Positions 33,360-44,490 of a DNA stretch of 64,000 nucleotides are shown here, piece by piece. The notes under the pieces were generated by a model, which was not told the DNA's origin, made no database searches, and worked only from the letters and a program-made list of their open reading frames with translations. The position numbers and the translations under genes are program-made. Position 1 is the stretch's first letter. Every line of letters starts with the position of its first letter. The stretch comes from Hibiscus mutabilis (Eukaryota > Streptophyta > Magnoliopsida > Malvales > Malvaceae), in NCBI GenBank assembly GCA_019671005.1, contig CM033724.1, forward strand, positions 21,801,786-21,865,785, in the 5' to 3' direction.

Positions 33360-33652
33360 GACATAATGTTAAACAATGCTCTTAGCATTTTAGTAAATAG
33401 TTATTTTGGTTTTTATTTTTTTGAACCAATTTAACTTTCAATATTTTATTTTGAGTTAAAATGTCCCCTCCACGGATAAAAATATTAGTCAATTGACGAT
33501 AAACAGCTTGAAATGACGTGACAAATCTACATGACAGTGCACGCTGCGATAGCAGTGTCATGCAGATAAATATACTGACTTTATATAATGACACATCAGT
33601 CAAAAAATATTTTTATAAAATTATATAAAACACATTTTTTTCTTCTGACGCG
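33360..33652. mobile_element. Left half of a Mutator-type MITE
   Basis: Starts GACATAATGTTAAA. The right half (40054-40227) ends TTTAACTTTATGTC and its arm is the reverse complement over about 150 bp. Flanks ATTTCTTTA at 33351-33359 and 40228-40236 are identical, a 9-bp duplication typical of Mutator-like transposition. Same family as 16813-17276. The split is due to insertion of the element at 33653-40048. Confidence 0.88.
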
Positions 33653-34788
33653 TGTAATCACTTATTTTTGTCCGAGTTTTTAGTATTTTTAGTATTATTG
33701 TAATAATATTATTATTAATATAAAAATTAAAAAATTAAAAACAAATTAAAAAAAATAAAAAATGGGAAATTTTGTGTGGAGCTAAAGGCTCCACATCCCC
33801 CTTTAAGAACCCCAATTGCCTATATAAAGGCAGGGGGAATTGAAAGGCATGAATCGGCAGTGGCTTTGGCCAAATAAGGGAGATTAGGCTCCCGGCTAGC
33901 CTAGGAACGGGACAGTGTCCTCGGTCCTAACCGGTTCGATTGGGGTCCTATTTTGGATTCGATCTAGTTAATTTTTTCGAGAGGTTGTGGTAGATCTCGG
34001 TGGGGTTTAGTCGGGGTTCGTCATTCGAACTCCTAGTTAGGTATATTTTCTTTCCTTTTTATTTATGTTGTAATTTTTATGATTTAATGAAGTAGTAGTT
34101 AATTTAAAATTGTGTTTTTAGTTTGTATATTTATTTATGTTTTAGATTAGTATTTATTATGTTTTAAATTTATGTATTATATTAATATTTTATTTATGTT
34201 AGATTTGTTTTCATTTATGAGTTAAATTAATTGTTATGTATGTATGTTTTAGATTAGTATTTTATTTATATTATATTAGTATTTTATTATGTTAGTATTT
34301 ATTTATATTTTTATCGCAATGTATTTATTCATATTTGCCATGTTTTTTTAAGATTGCATAACAGATATATATTTTGTCAATGCGGTGCCCTTTTATCCGA
34401 GCGTAAATGGGGCCAGTATCAGGCGTAGTGATAGTGGTTGGGCGTTTATTCTCGGACAACGGGGCCTTTAAAATCTACGCAATTATAACCAAATTTTAAA
34501 TTAATCGTCACTTTAATCCGGAAAGTTTGATACTAATAAAGCGGTAATTATTAAAGTACCAATTTTGGGCGGTGTGGGGTGCTAATCCTTCCCCATCCGT
34601 AACCGACTCCCGAACCTGACATTTTAAAATCTCTGGTTTTTACGGTGTCCGGCCTACCTAAGTGGCCGGTAGCGACTCCATTTTTAAATAAAACATGGGT
34701 TTCTTCTAAACTCCCACGCGGAAGAAAATATTTTCAAAAAATAAAAAAAAAACACTTTCTTTTTTAGCGAGAATGGGACATCGCTACA
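33653..34788 (+). mobile_element. 5' LTR of the non-autonomous element
   Basis: 1,136 bp, TGTAATCACTTATTTTTG to ACATCGCTACA. TATA box TATATAAAG at 33821-33829. Near the 3' end come the GTGCCCTTTTATCCGAGCG and CCTTCCCCATCCGTAACCG blocks shared with the LTR at 9759-13064. Confidence 0.9.
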
Positions 34789-34927
34789 GATGGCGACTCT
34801 GCTGGGGACATTTTTGTTTTTCAAAAACAAATGAGAGTCGAGCTTTTTTTAAATAATTACCGCTTTATTAATATCAGAAATTCTGGATTAAAGTGACTAT
34901 TAAAGCGACATTTGGTTATAATTGCGC
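34478..34927 (+). repeat. Inverted repeat bracketing the primer-binding site
   Basis: The LTR arm 34478-34553 (CGCAATTATAACC to GCGGTAATTATT) is about 80% complementary to the leader arm 34852-34927 (AATAATTACCGC to GGTTATAATTGCG). The primer site lies in the roughly 300-nt loop. The minus-strand relative keeps the same arrangement (9614-9691 with 10002-10075). Confidence 0.8.
34791..34808 (+). promoter_or_regulatory. Primer-binding site, tRNA-Arg type
   Basis: TGGCGACTCTGCTGGGGA, two bases after the LTR end. Confidence 0.9.
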
Positions 34928-36360
34928 GTTTATTTTAATGCATTTAAAACATGGCATATAAACCCATTTTTTAAGTGGGGAAAAATGCTAATGTTTTCGT
35001 GGAGATATCGTTATATCGTGTAGGCCTAGCAAGTACCTTCGGGCCTCGAGTACCTTATGCTTTCGTAAGGATATCGTTCCTTCGTGCAGGCATAAGCGAA
35101 TGGGCCCCCTTGAATTAAACCCGGTTGAAAGGAGCCTATAATGGGTGATGACCGGGGGCCTTGCTACTCTTAGTAGAGGACAACAAGGACAATTCGGGTA
35201 CCTCTTAGCACCAAAACTGCATATAGTGAGCCGTAGGAGCCAACCCTTTAGAGCCATGTGAAACTCTGCCCGATTAGTGGTCACCCTATTTAGGCTCTGG
35301 TGCCTTATTTCTTGTTTATGTACATTTTTTATTACTATATTTTTGTTATATTTATCATTTGTTTTATTTAATCATTTTATTTGGTACTAACTCGTTTCAT
35401 TTTATTCTCATCGCATTGATTTCATCTGCATCATTGCACAACATCATCACAATCTTAATTTTTGCATTGCATCGATTTAGGACGCATTTTGCATGCATTC
35501 ATTTTCAGAATAATAAAACTGATCCTCGGGTTGCCCCATTAAATACAACGAAGTTGGTCGATCTAGCACCTTACAAAGCCTCTTACAAAAGTTTGGTCTT
35601 GGGGCATGTCCAAAAGCACCCCACATCTTTTACAAACATTATGCCTCTAACAAGGCCTCAGTCCTGGGGTATTCTTTGCCAAGGTCCAGCCTTCATTACA
35701 AAGTCAAACTCTCACATCCTTTACCACAGTCTGCAAAAATGCACTTAACCCAAAATAATAATAATGAGCTGTCATGAACCAACACACTATTTATGAACCC
35801 AACTTAGGGGGCAACAGAATCCGCATTCAAAGTGTCAAATTCAAGAGCAGTTTCAGACGACAACATGGAAATAAAATGTTGGGGCATGCACCCAGATGAC
35901 TGATCGAACCCAAGTTAAGGTTGGGGCACCGTCACATACAAAAAAACCAAGATCCTGACGGGACCAGTGAGGAGTTAGGGGCATCCCTTTGAGGATCGAA
36001 AAAATCATGTCACATTCATGCATGTAGTTGCATTCATCTTGCATTAAATCATTTTTTTGCAAACGTTATACATCTATGTTCAGTGCATACACCGAAGTTA
36101 CCATGCATTTAGGCATAAAATTCATGCATTTTTGCTTACAAAAAGGTTCAAAAAGAGACCGAACATCCTCAGTCGTGGGGGCAACAACACGACAGCCAAC
36201 CTTAGTCTTAGAGGAGGCCAAACACAAAGAGGATGCTGCAACATCAATAAAAGGTAACAATGACAAATTTTGTAAACATTTACTGATTAATGTTTTTTCC
36301 ATTTTCAGGTCACACCTCTCTAGAAGTAGCATTTTTAGATCTTGCCCTCGTCATTATTGA
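34809..36360 (+). other. Leader and unassigned interior of the non-autonomous element
   Basis: 34809-35300 is the conserved leader, with two copies of a GGATATCGTT-containing unit (about 34995 and 35060). 35300-36360 contains only short frames with no family resemblance. Confidence 0.65.
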
Positions 36361-36379
36361 CAGGCCAACATTTCTAGAT

Positions 36380-37800
36380 TTTGCTTTACCGCTGATGGTA
36401 CAACAGTATAGATATCCTGAAGATCTCGTTTCTCCGTTGATGGTGCAACAGATCCGAACCTTTCCCCAAGCAGATCGAATTTCTATTCAGGTCTTGTTTT
36501 TCTGTTGATGGTGCAACTAGACCTAATTTTTTCTTGAGTCTTACTTCTTTGTATAGTTCAAGAAAAAAAGAAAAATTATCAAAAAAATAGAGTTGAAAAA
36601 AATTAGAAAAAAATCAGAAAAAATCAAAAAAATCAAAAGTAAAAAAAAATTAAAAATCGAAAAATGAATGAAAATTCAAAAAATGAATTTATCAACTTTC
36701 ATCGCCCGATCTAGTCTCTCCGCTAATGAAGTGGCTAGGTATAAGCTATCATCGTCCTCTGATCCTGTTATCCGCTGATGGTGTAGCCGATTCTAGGTCG
36801 TCATTATCAAATCTTGCTCTCCGCTGATGGAGTTGCTAGGTCCAAGCTGTAGTCGTACTCTGGTCCTGCTCTCCGTTGATGGTGTAGCTGGTTTCAGGTC
36901 GTCATTACCCGAACCAGTCCTCCGCTGATGGAGTGGCCGGGTCCAAGCTCCTGTCGCCCTCAGATCCCGCTCTCCGCTGATGGTATAGCCGGTTCTAGGT
37001 TGTCCTTGTCCAATCCGGTCCTCTGCTGATGGAGTGGCCGGGTCCAAGCTCTCGTCGCCCTCAGATCCTGCTCTACGCTGATGGTGTAGCCGGTTCCAGG
37101 TCGTCATTGTCCAATCTAGTCCTCCGCTGATGGAGTGGCCGGGTCCAAGCTCCCGTCGCCCTCAGATCCTGCTCTCCGCTGATGGTGTAGCCTGTTCTAG
37201 GTCGTCATTGTCCAATCCAGTCCTCCGCTGATGGAGTGACCGGGTCCAAGCTCCCGTCGCCCTCAGATCCTGTTCTCCACTGATGGTGTAGCCGATTCTA
37301 GGTGTCCCATCCGGTCCTCTGTTGATGGAGTGGTCGGGTCCAAGCTCCCGTTGCCCTCAGATCCTGCTCTCCGCTAATGGTGTAGCCGGTTTCAGGTCGT
37401 CATTGTCCAATCCAGTCCTCTGCTGATAGAGTGGCCGGGTCCAATCTCCCGTCGCCCTCAGATCCTATTCTTCGCTGATGGTGTAGCCGGTTCCAGGTCG
37501 TCATTATCCAAACTAGTCATCCGCTGATGGAGTGGCCGGGTTCAAGCTCCCGTCGCCCTCAGATCCTGCTCTCCGCTGATGGTGTAGCCGGTTCCAGGTC
37601 GTCATTGTCCAATCCAGTCCTCCGCTGATGGAGAGGCCGGGTCTAAGCTCCCGTCGCCCTCAGATCCTGCTCTCCACTGATGGTGTAGCCAGTTCCAGGT
37701 CGTCATTATCCGATCCAGTCCTCCGCTGATGGAGTGGCCAGGTCCCAGTTGCTGCTGTCCTACTTATCCATTGATGGTGTAGTAGGGTTCTAGTTAATGT
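36380..37800 (+). repeat. Minisatellite 1, about 102-bp higher-order unit, roughly 11 copies
   Basis: Each unit pairs two diverged halves of about 50 bp: one with CCGCTGATGGAGTGGCCGGG and one with CCGCTGATGGTGTAGCCGG. The main array is 36712-37760, and early degenerate half-units occur from 36380 (GCTGATGGTACAACAG). One unit near 37300 is shortened. Confidence 0.92.
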
Positions 37801-37865
37801 TTCCGTTTCTCCGTTGATAGATCCAACTTTACTGATTTTCAAGTTTTCTTTATTAATGTTGTAGC

Positions 37866-37985
37866 TAGAAAACAAATCAAAAAAAGAAAAAAGAAGAAAA
37901 AATCAAAGAAAAATAGAAAAAAAAAAAAAAAAGAAAAAGAAAAAGAAAAAGAAAAAAGAAAAAAGAAAAATGAAAAAAAAAGTTT
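37866..37985 (+). repeat. A/G-rich low-complexity tract
   Basis: Almost only A and G (AAAAAGAAAAAG units). Similar tracts are at 36540-36690 and 38375-38500, separating the minisatellite blocks. Confidence 0.9.
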
Positions 37986-38660
37986 TTAGCCAAACTCTGA
38001 TCATGCCTCTTCGTTAGAATCGTAGATTGATCACACACAAAAAAAATACTTCGATCCTACCTCTTCGTCGGTGTCGTAGCTGGATCAAATCTTCAGACGT
38101 TGCCTCTTCGTCGGTGTTGTAGCATGGTCAAATTTAACTGCCGGTTCTGCCTCCTCGTCGGTGTTGTAGCTGAACCAAATTCACTAACTTCCGGTCTTGC
38201 CTCTTCGTCGGTGTTGTAGCTAGACCAAATTCACTAACTCTTGATCCTGCCTCTTCGCTTCGGTGTTGTTGTATTTGGATCAACATCACAAATTTTAGAC
38301 CATGCCTCTTCGTCGGTGTTGTAGCTTGGTCAAAATTTACTAATTTTCAAAATTTTATCAATGTTGTTTCTTGAAAAAATGAAGAAAAAGAAGAAGAAAA
38401 AATAAAAAAATAAAAGAAGAAAGAAAAAAGAAAAAAAAACAAGAAAAATATGAAAAAAGAAACAAAAAGAAAAAAAAACAAAAGAAAAAAGGGGAAAAAG
38501 TTGTCAGTTTTTTTGATCTTGCCTCTTCGTCAGAGTTGTAGCTGGATCAGACATCAGAACTTTCACCTATCGGTCTTCCCTCCTCATCAGTGTTACAGCT
38601 AGATCGAATTTTGTAGACCCTGTCTCTTCGTCGGTGTTGCAGCTGGGTCGAACTCTCTTT
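37985..38660 (+). repeat. Minisatellite 2, about 55-bp unit
   Basis: About ten copies of a unit centred on GCCTCTTCGTCGGTGTTGTAG, variably spaced (main run 38040-38340, further copies 38520-38650). The core aligns with minisatellite 1, so both derive from one ancestral monomer. Confidence 0.88.
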
Positions 38661-38899
38661 AGGTATTAGCTTATTATCAATAATGTAGCAAGTGGGACTC
38701 GGTTTGGCTTCCCCAACAAACAACCCCCCATTTTGAAGGTTTTGCTTCCCTAGAGTGACAAGGTAGATCAATCAAGACAAGAAAGAAGACATGCGCCAAA
38801 GAGAAAGAAGACACGCGTCAAAAGGAGAGAAGTTCAGCCAGATAAGACCAAATGAGTGCTTTTGATCTTTGCTTTGTTCTCGTTTTACAAGAACAAGCA

Positions 38900-38911
38900 A
38901 AGAGGGGCAAC
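38900..38911 (+). promoter_or_regulatory. Polypurine tract of the non-autonomous element
   Basis: AAGAGGGGCAAC directly precedes the 3' LTR; plus-strand primer. Confidence 0.8.
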
Positions 38912-40048
38912 TATAATCACTCATTTTTGTCCGGGTTTTTAGTATTTTTAGTATTGTTGTAATAATATTATTATTAATATAAAAATTAAAAAATTAAAAA
39001 CAAATTAAAAAAAATTAAAAAGGGGAAAATTTTGTGTGGAGCTAAAGGCTCCACATCCCCCCTTTAACAACCCTAATTGCCTATATAAAGGCATGATGGG
39101 GGAATTGAAAGGCATGAATCGGCAGTGGCTTTGGCCAAATAAGGGAGCTTAGGCTTCCTGCTAGCCCAGGACCGGGACAATGTCCTCGGTCCTAACCAGT
39201 TCGATCGGGGTCCTATTTTGGATCCGATCTAGTTAATTTTTTGGAGAGGTCGTGGTAGATCTCGGTGGGGTTTAGTCGGGGTTCATCATTCGAACTCCTA
39301 GTTAGGTATATTTTCTTTCCTTTTTATTTATGTTGTAATTTTTATGATTTAATGAAGTAGTAGTTAATTTAAAATTGTGTTTTTAGTTTGTATATTTATT
39401 TATTTTTAGATTAGTATTTATTATGTTTTAAATTTATGTTTTATATTAATATTTTATTTATGTTAGATTTGTTTTCATTTATGAGTTAAATTAATTGTTA
39501 TGTATGTATGTTTTAGATTAGTATTTTATTTATGTTATATTAGTATTTTATTATGTTAGTATTTATTTATATTTTTATCGCAATGTATTTATTTATATTT
39601 GCCATGTTTTTTTATGATTGCATAACGGATATATATTTTGTCAATGCGGTGCCCTTTTATCCGAGCGTAAATGGGGCCAGTATCAGGCGTAGTGATAGTG
39701 GTTGAGCGTTTATTCTCGGACAACGGGGCCTTTAAAATCTACTCGTAATTATAACCAAATTTTAAATTAATCGTCACTTTAATCCGGAAAGTTTGATACT
39801 AATAAAGCGGTAATTATTAAAGTACCAATTTTGGGCGGTGTGGGGTGCTAATCCTTCCCCATCCGTAACCGACTCCTGAACCTGACATTTTAAAATCTCT
39901 GGTTTTTACGGTGTCCGGCCTACCTAAGTGGCGGTGGCGACTTCATTTTTAAATAAAACACGGGTTTCTTCTAAACTCTCACGCGGAAGAAAATATTATC
40001 AAAAATAAAAAAACACTTTCTTTTTTAGCGAGAATGAGACATCGCTAA
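38912..40048 (+). mobile_element. 3' LTR of the non-autonomous element
   Basis: 1,137 bp, starting TATAATCACTC (TG changed to TA) and ending ATCGCTAA with one base missing compared with the 5' LTR. TATA box at 39082. Differs from the 5' LTR by a few per cent by eye. Confidence 0.9.
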
Positions 40049-40053
40049 ACGCG

Positions 40054-40227
40054 TCATTATGTCAAATCATTTCAAGTTGTTTATCACCGGATGACTAACA
40101 GTTTTTATCCGCAGATGGGCCACTTTGACTCAAAATAAAATATTGGTGTTAAATTGGTTCAAAAAAAAGAATAAGGACCAAAATAACTATTCACTTAAAT
40201 ATTATGAGCGTTTTTTAACTTTATGTC
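40054..40227. mobile_element. Right half of the Mutator-type MITE
   Basis: GATGGGCCACTTTGACTC to TTATGTC, reverse complement of the left half at 33360. See that entry for the target duplication. Confidence 0.88.
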
Positions 40228-40416
40228 ATTTCTTTATTAAGTCACTTTTGTTATAACTAGTCAACTTCCTAGACATTTGGTTCAACTCAGAGGCGGTATC
40301 ATTTTTTTACAGCGTGAATTATTTGTAAATGTTATTTTTTTAAATCATTTCTACATACAAATTATATAAAAAAATTCAAAAAATTGAATATTAGCTAACA
40401 CCCAAGTAACCAGGTG

Positions 40417-41072
40417 TAGGGATGGTAAAATTATCCGACCCGGTCCGGTGTGTCTTGACCCGATCTAGTGTGCCCCTACCCGACCCGATTAAGATTTTTT
40501 TCATAACTTTTGGTGATTGGGGCGGGTATTGAAAAGCATTGAGTCAGGGCGAGGTGGGTTCGGGTATAAGATAAAAATTCCCCGCCCCGTTATATATTTA
40601 TTTGTATTTAATTATTTTTATTATATTTATGAAAATACCACTACATATAAACACTTTTAGGGGTTTTAAGCTATTTTTTAGTTTGTGTTTATCGTAAATT
40701 TTTTATAGATATTGTTCGAGTTTTAACATATCTGATTCTGACGGTCAATGGTTCGAGTTTATTCTTTTAAATATGTATTTTTTTCACGTGGTTAATTTAA
40801 TTGGTTTTATTTTATTTTGTATATAGTTTTAAAGTCCCTTGAAACCTATATTTTGTAAGTGACGGTGGTTCAGTCGGATCTAACATTTATCGTTGATAAA
40901 AATTAATATTTTTTAAAATTTTTAGGTCGAGTTAGATTTATAAGTTGATATATCGGGGCGGGGCGGGTAAATGAATATTTATACTTGGGCCGGGCAGGGT
41001 TGGGTTTAGAAGTTTATAGGTCGGGGTAGGTTCAAGGCGGCCAAAAACCCGTCCTGCCCGTTGCCATTCCTA
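40417..41072. mobile_element. hAT-type MITE with 8-bp target duplication
   Basis: Ends TAGGGATGG and CCATTCCTA, with inner inverted GACCCGGTCC / GGGCGGGG-type arms. Flanks ACCAGGTG (40409-40416) and ACTAGGTG (41073-41080) agree at seven of eight bases. No ORF. Confidence 0.85.
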
Positions 41073-41171
41073 ACTAGGTGACTCTTGTTTCACAATAATA
41101 TTATTTTATACAATTTCTTAACATTATCCGATGAAGTAATAATAAATATTTTTTTGAACTAATAATAGATA

Positions 41172-41431
41172 CTCCCTACATCCCATAAAACTTGTACCTT
41201 TTGTGATTTAAAATTGTCCCACTTAAATTGTCTCATTGAAAAACTCAACAACTTTTATTAGACACATTTACTTCTCTACCATCTTTTTAGTTTTCCAACA
41301 AAATAAACTTTAACTTTTCAAGGATGAAATTGTCATTTTAATTATCTTATAGCACATCTCTTACACAAACCTTTTCTTCCTAAAACTACGTGAAAAGTCA
41401 ATAAAGGACAAAATTTGTGGGACAGAGGGAG
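41172..41431. mobile_element. Stowaway (mariner-type) MITE
   Basis: 260 bp, ends CTCCCTACATCCCA and GGGACAGAGGGAG, flanked by TA on both sides: the Stowaway signature. Confidence 0.92.
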
Positions 41432-41639
41432 TATTAGTATTTGAAAAATATAAGTGCGTTATGACCAACACTTGGCCTAATCCCATTATAAACTCCTAAC
41501 CCATGTTCTTAACCCTAGTAAGCTGCCTAGACACATATGGCAAACCAAGGGTTTAAAAGAGGGCAGTGCCTGATTCTCACGACCTCACTCCCTCACCACA
41601 ACCACCAAAGAACGCTCCCAGACCACCACATGAATCGTA
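41432..41639 (+). other. Possible truncated gene leader ending in an ATG
   Basis: Less AT-rich than its surroundings and C/A-rich at the end (CTCACTCCCTCACCACAACC), finishing CCACATGAATCGTA where the copia LTR begins at 41640. This looks like a plant 5' untranslated region and first codons. No continuation was found in the window. Confidence 0.3.
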
Positions 41640-43150
41640 TGTTGGAGTATGCCCAAAGACCAATCATAAGATAATTGTAAAAGACGTAATTGTTTTATCT
41701 TGTTTATTAATATGAAGGCATATTTATTATTATTAGTCGCTATTCTGCATACATATATAAACTGAATTATAATAAAATCCTTAGAATGATTATTCTTAAA
41801 AGGACCTTAGTCGAGTATCTTTGTGGGCGTGGACACAAATATGCATTTAAGACTAATACGTAGTTGATTAGTGACAAAGTGTTGTCATTGACATGGAGAT
41901 GTCAAAATCAATAGATGGGTATGTGTTAGAGAACTACATACAGGACTAACCCGCTATGAGCATATTTCTTGGATTATTATGTGACAGTCATAGCATTGCT
42001 CATAAGTGATAAATACATGTATGATCCTCAAACTTGAGATTATTATTATTTTAACATTGTGAGTCACATATTTTGATACAGTCAAACGTGTGTCGTAACT
42101 GACTATGCTATAAAGACTCCTTTTGGATATGTCACGAACTATATGGTGAGATATGATTGGTCAATATAAAATTTGTCCCTCCTACATAATAGCAGAAAAT
42201 ATCGCAGGTCACTTGATTGAGTGAGACTAGAAATGCATGGTCATGCTCGAATAAATTGATCTAAGATATCATAGTTATTCGTTGGTAATAGTCTACTCTA
42301 GATATCAAGAAATATTAGATGGATTATACAAGTGTGAATATTGTATGACTTGTTTCCATTCTAGATATAAGGAGAAAAGGATTTGATACATAAACATTAA
42401 TCACAAAAATGTTATGTCAAACCACAACTTCCTGTAACTTAGGTAGAATGATGTATTGCTAGTGCCACTCATTGCTTGTAATATTAGATTTTTTCTAGAT
42501 ATTACTGCTAATGTTACACGAACCTACAAGGGTCACACCCTATGATTGAAAAGAACATATATTGACTAGATAGCATATGTACAAACTTGTTGTACACAAA
42601 ATTAGTTAATATATATATATATATTTGATTTTACTTAAAATCAAAATTATTATAATTATATAATTTTGTTTATATATATTTTAATATTAGATAATTATTA
42701 TAATTATCAAACATTATCAATATATATCTAAAGAAACCTAATTGAATTATAATGAGATTCTACATATTTAATTATATTCGGTTAAATATATTGTATATTT
42801 AATAAAACCGAATTTAATTAGAATTAGATTTCTGAATGCTATATAAAGGCATAAAGTCTAGCAGCCAAAATTATGTATACTGCTAATAACCTCTCTAACA
42901 GTTAGAGAAGTAAAATATTGTTCGTTTTCATTCGGATGGAGTGCGTAGGGGTCAGAACGTTGTTGTGACGACTAGGATTCGACATCGTGCTAGATTAATT
43001 GGATTCTCTTCATGTACTTGGAGTTTTCAAATTTAATTAAGGTAACATTTTATCCCTTTTCACCATGAATTTGTTCCTCGTACATGGATCACTGGTGGAA
43101 TTCACCGGATAATTTTTCTACTGCGCCATAGGGTGTACCAACATCCAACA
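41640..43150 (+). mobile_element. 5' LTR of the copia element
   Basis: 1,511 bp, TGTTGGAGTATGCCC to CATCCAACA. AT-rich U3 with TATATAAAG near 42841. Confidence 0.88.
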
Positions 43151-43151
43151 G

Positions 43152-43166
43152 TGGTATCAGAGCCAC
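43152..43166 (+). promoter_or_regulatory. Primer-binding site, initiator tRNA-Met
   Basis: TGGTATCAGAGCCAC, one base after the LTR. Confidence 0.9.
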
Positions 43167-44490
43167 TTTTATCATACGGATTCAGACTTAAATACTTGGA
43201 TGATGCTATTGTATGAGATGCATGTTACTAGATTAGAGTTTATTTAATTTTAACAAATATATGATATTTTCACGCTATAGATCGTTCAACCTAATCTAAT
43301 TAAATCATATTGATTGTTCCCAGTGACTAAAAGTTAGGCACCATTTTCGTTTGGGTTTTAAGATGTTAAGCGTTAACATATATGGTTTATAGTTATATTT
43401 GACTAATGGCTAGTCTATAATTTTTGTGCGGGGAAAAATAACAAGAGTTGTTCCAGTAAAAATCTCATAGATTTAAATATCTTGAAAAACACGATCATGT
43501 TGATAAAAGTTATCAAATCATGAGGTTTTTAATCCCCGCAGGGGCTCCGCCCTTTGACCCCTTCGTAGGAACAATCCGATAAGATCTTAATAACAAACTA
43601 CATCGTTATTATGTTTGTTATGCACAATGTTTGAAATGCATGATTATAGCCCAATAGCCCATTTAGTTTGGTTTTGTATTTTTATAAATATGGTCTACGT
43701 GTCGTGCCTCTCTTTCTTCTATTGTAATTCTCTTCTCATCTTACTCTAACGAGTTTATGAAATTGTAATATTTACGAAGAAGCATGGATCAAAGGAGTAG
43801 AAGGATGGGCCAATCAAAAGTGGATTAGATGCTTGAGAAACAAGTTCTGTCTTTATTTTATTATGGTTTCCCATTGGCTTGGGATGGGCCACCTTAGTTT
43901 ACGGGCTATAACCATTACATTTATATTTACTACTTTACATGTATGTGATACAATGGATGTTTATTACCATGATAGTAATTGATTAGATCGTAGTTGAATG
44001 GTGAGATTAATTTAACAAAACCCTCCATATTTGATTAATATCCATCCAATATTAACCCACGTTAAAACCTTTATCGGTACTATGTAGGTTATGCTAAAGT
44101 GAAGTACTCATATCTATCTTGGTTAAACGCGAAGAATAAGTAAGTGATATTCATTGGTTGTAATATTGGTTAAACTAGGTTGCTATAATGAGATTAGAAA
44201 CCTAAGGCTAATAATTTGGATAATCATGAGATGATTAGGAACTATAGTTGTTCACCAAATGTAGGAGTTACATGAGATGTAACTAGCAAGTGTTGCTTAC
44301 CTAAATAATTAAATTCTAGGAGTAAAGCCCCTGACTTAGGATGAAATGAAATATGGATCCTTACCTACTAGAAACACTTTATAGAAAGTTTTTCAAATTT
44401 TGAGGGTTATTAATTGTGGGAATATTATTTTGCATTTATAAACATGATATAACGTACTCATAAATCATATTTATTCGTTGTAGATTTGTT
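43167..44490 (+). other. Long leader of the copia element
   Basis: 1.3 kb without coding sequence between primer site and gag. No recognised feature. Confidence 0.6.

Larger units (their letters stand above)
33653..40048 (+). mobile_element. Complete non-autonomous Tat/Ogre-related LTR element (LARD-like)
   Basis: Two near-identical LTRs (33653-34788 and 38912-40048), primer site 34791, polypurine tract 38900-38911, and identical 5-bp flanks ACGCG (33648-33652, 40049-40053). The internal 4.1 kb has no protein-coding region: a leader shared with the minus-strand relative at 8972-9758, an unassigned middle, then minisatellites. LTR similarity suggests a fairly recent insertion. It must rely on proteins from a helper. 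Confidence 0.9.

Noticed and set aside
35359..36508. Open frames in the interior of the non-autonomous element
   Set aside because: Short, overlapping on both strands, no conserved motif; no evidence of coding.
36700..37760. Regular ~50-bp repeats resembling a CRISPR-like array
   Set aside because: Whole units are repeated without unique spacers, inside a plant LTR element; it is a minisatellite.
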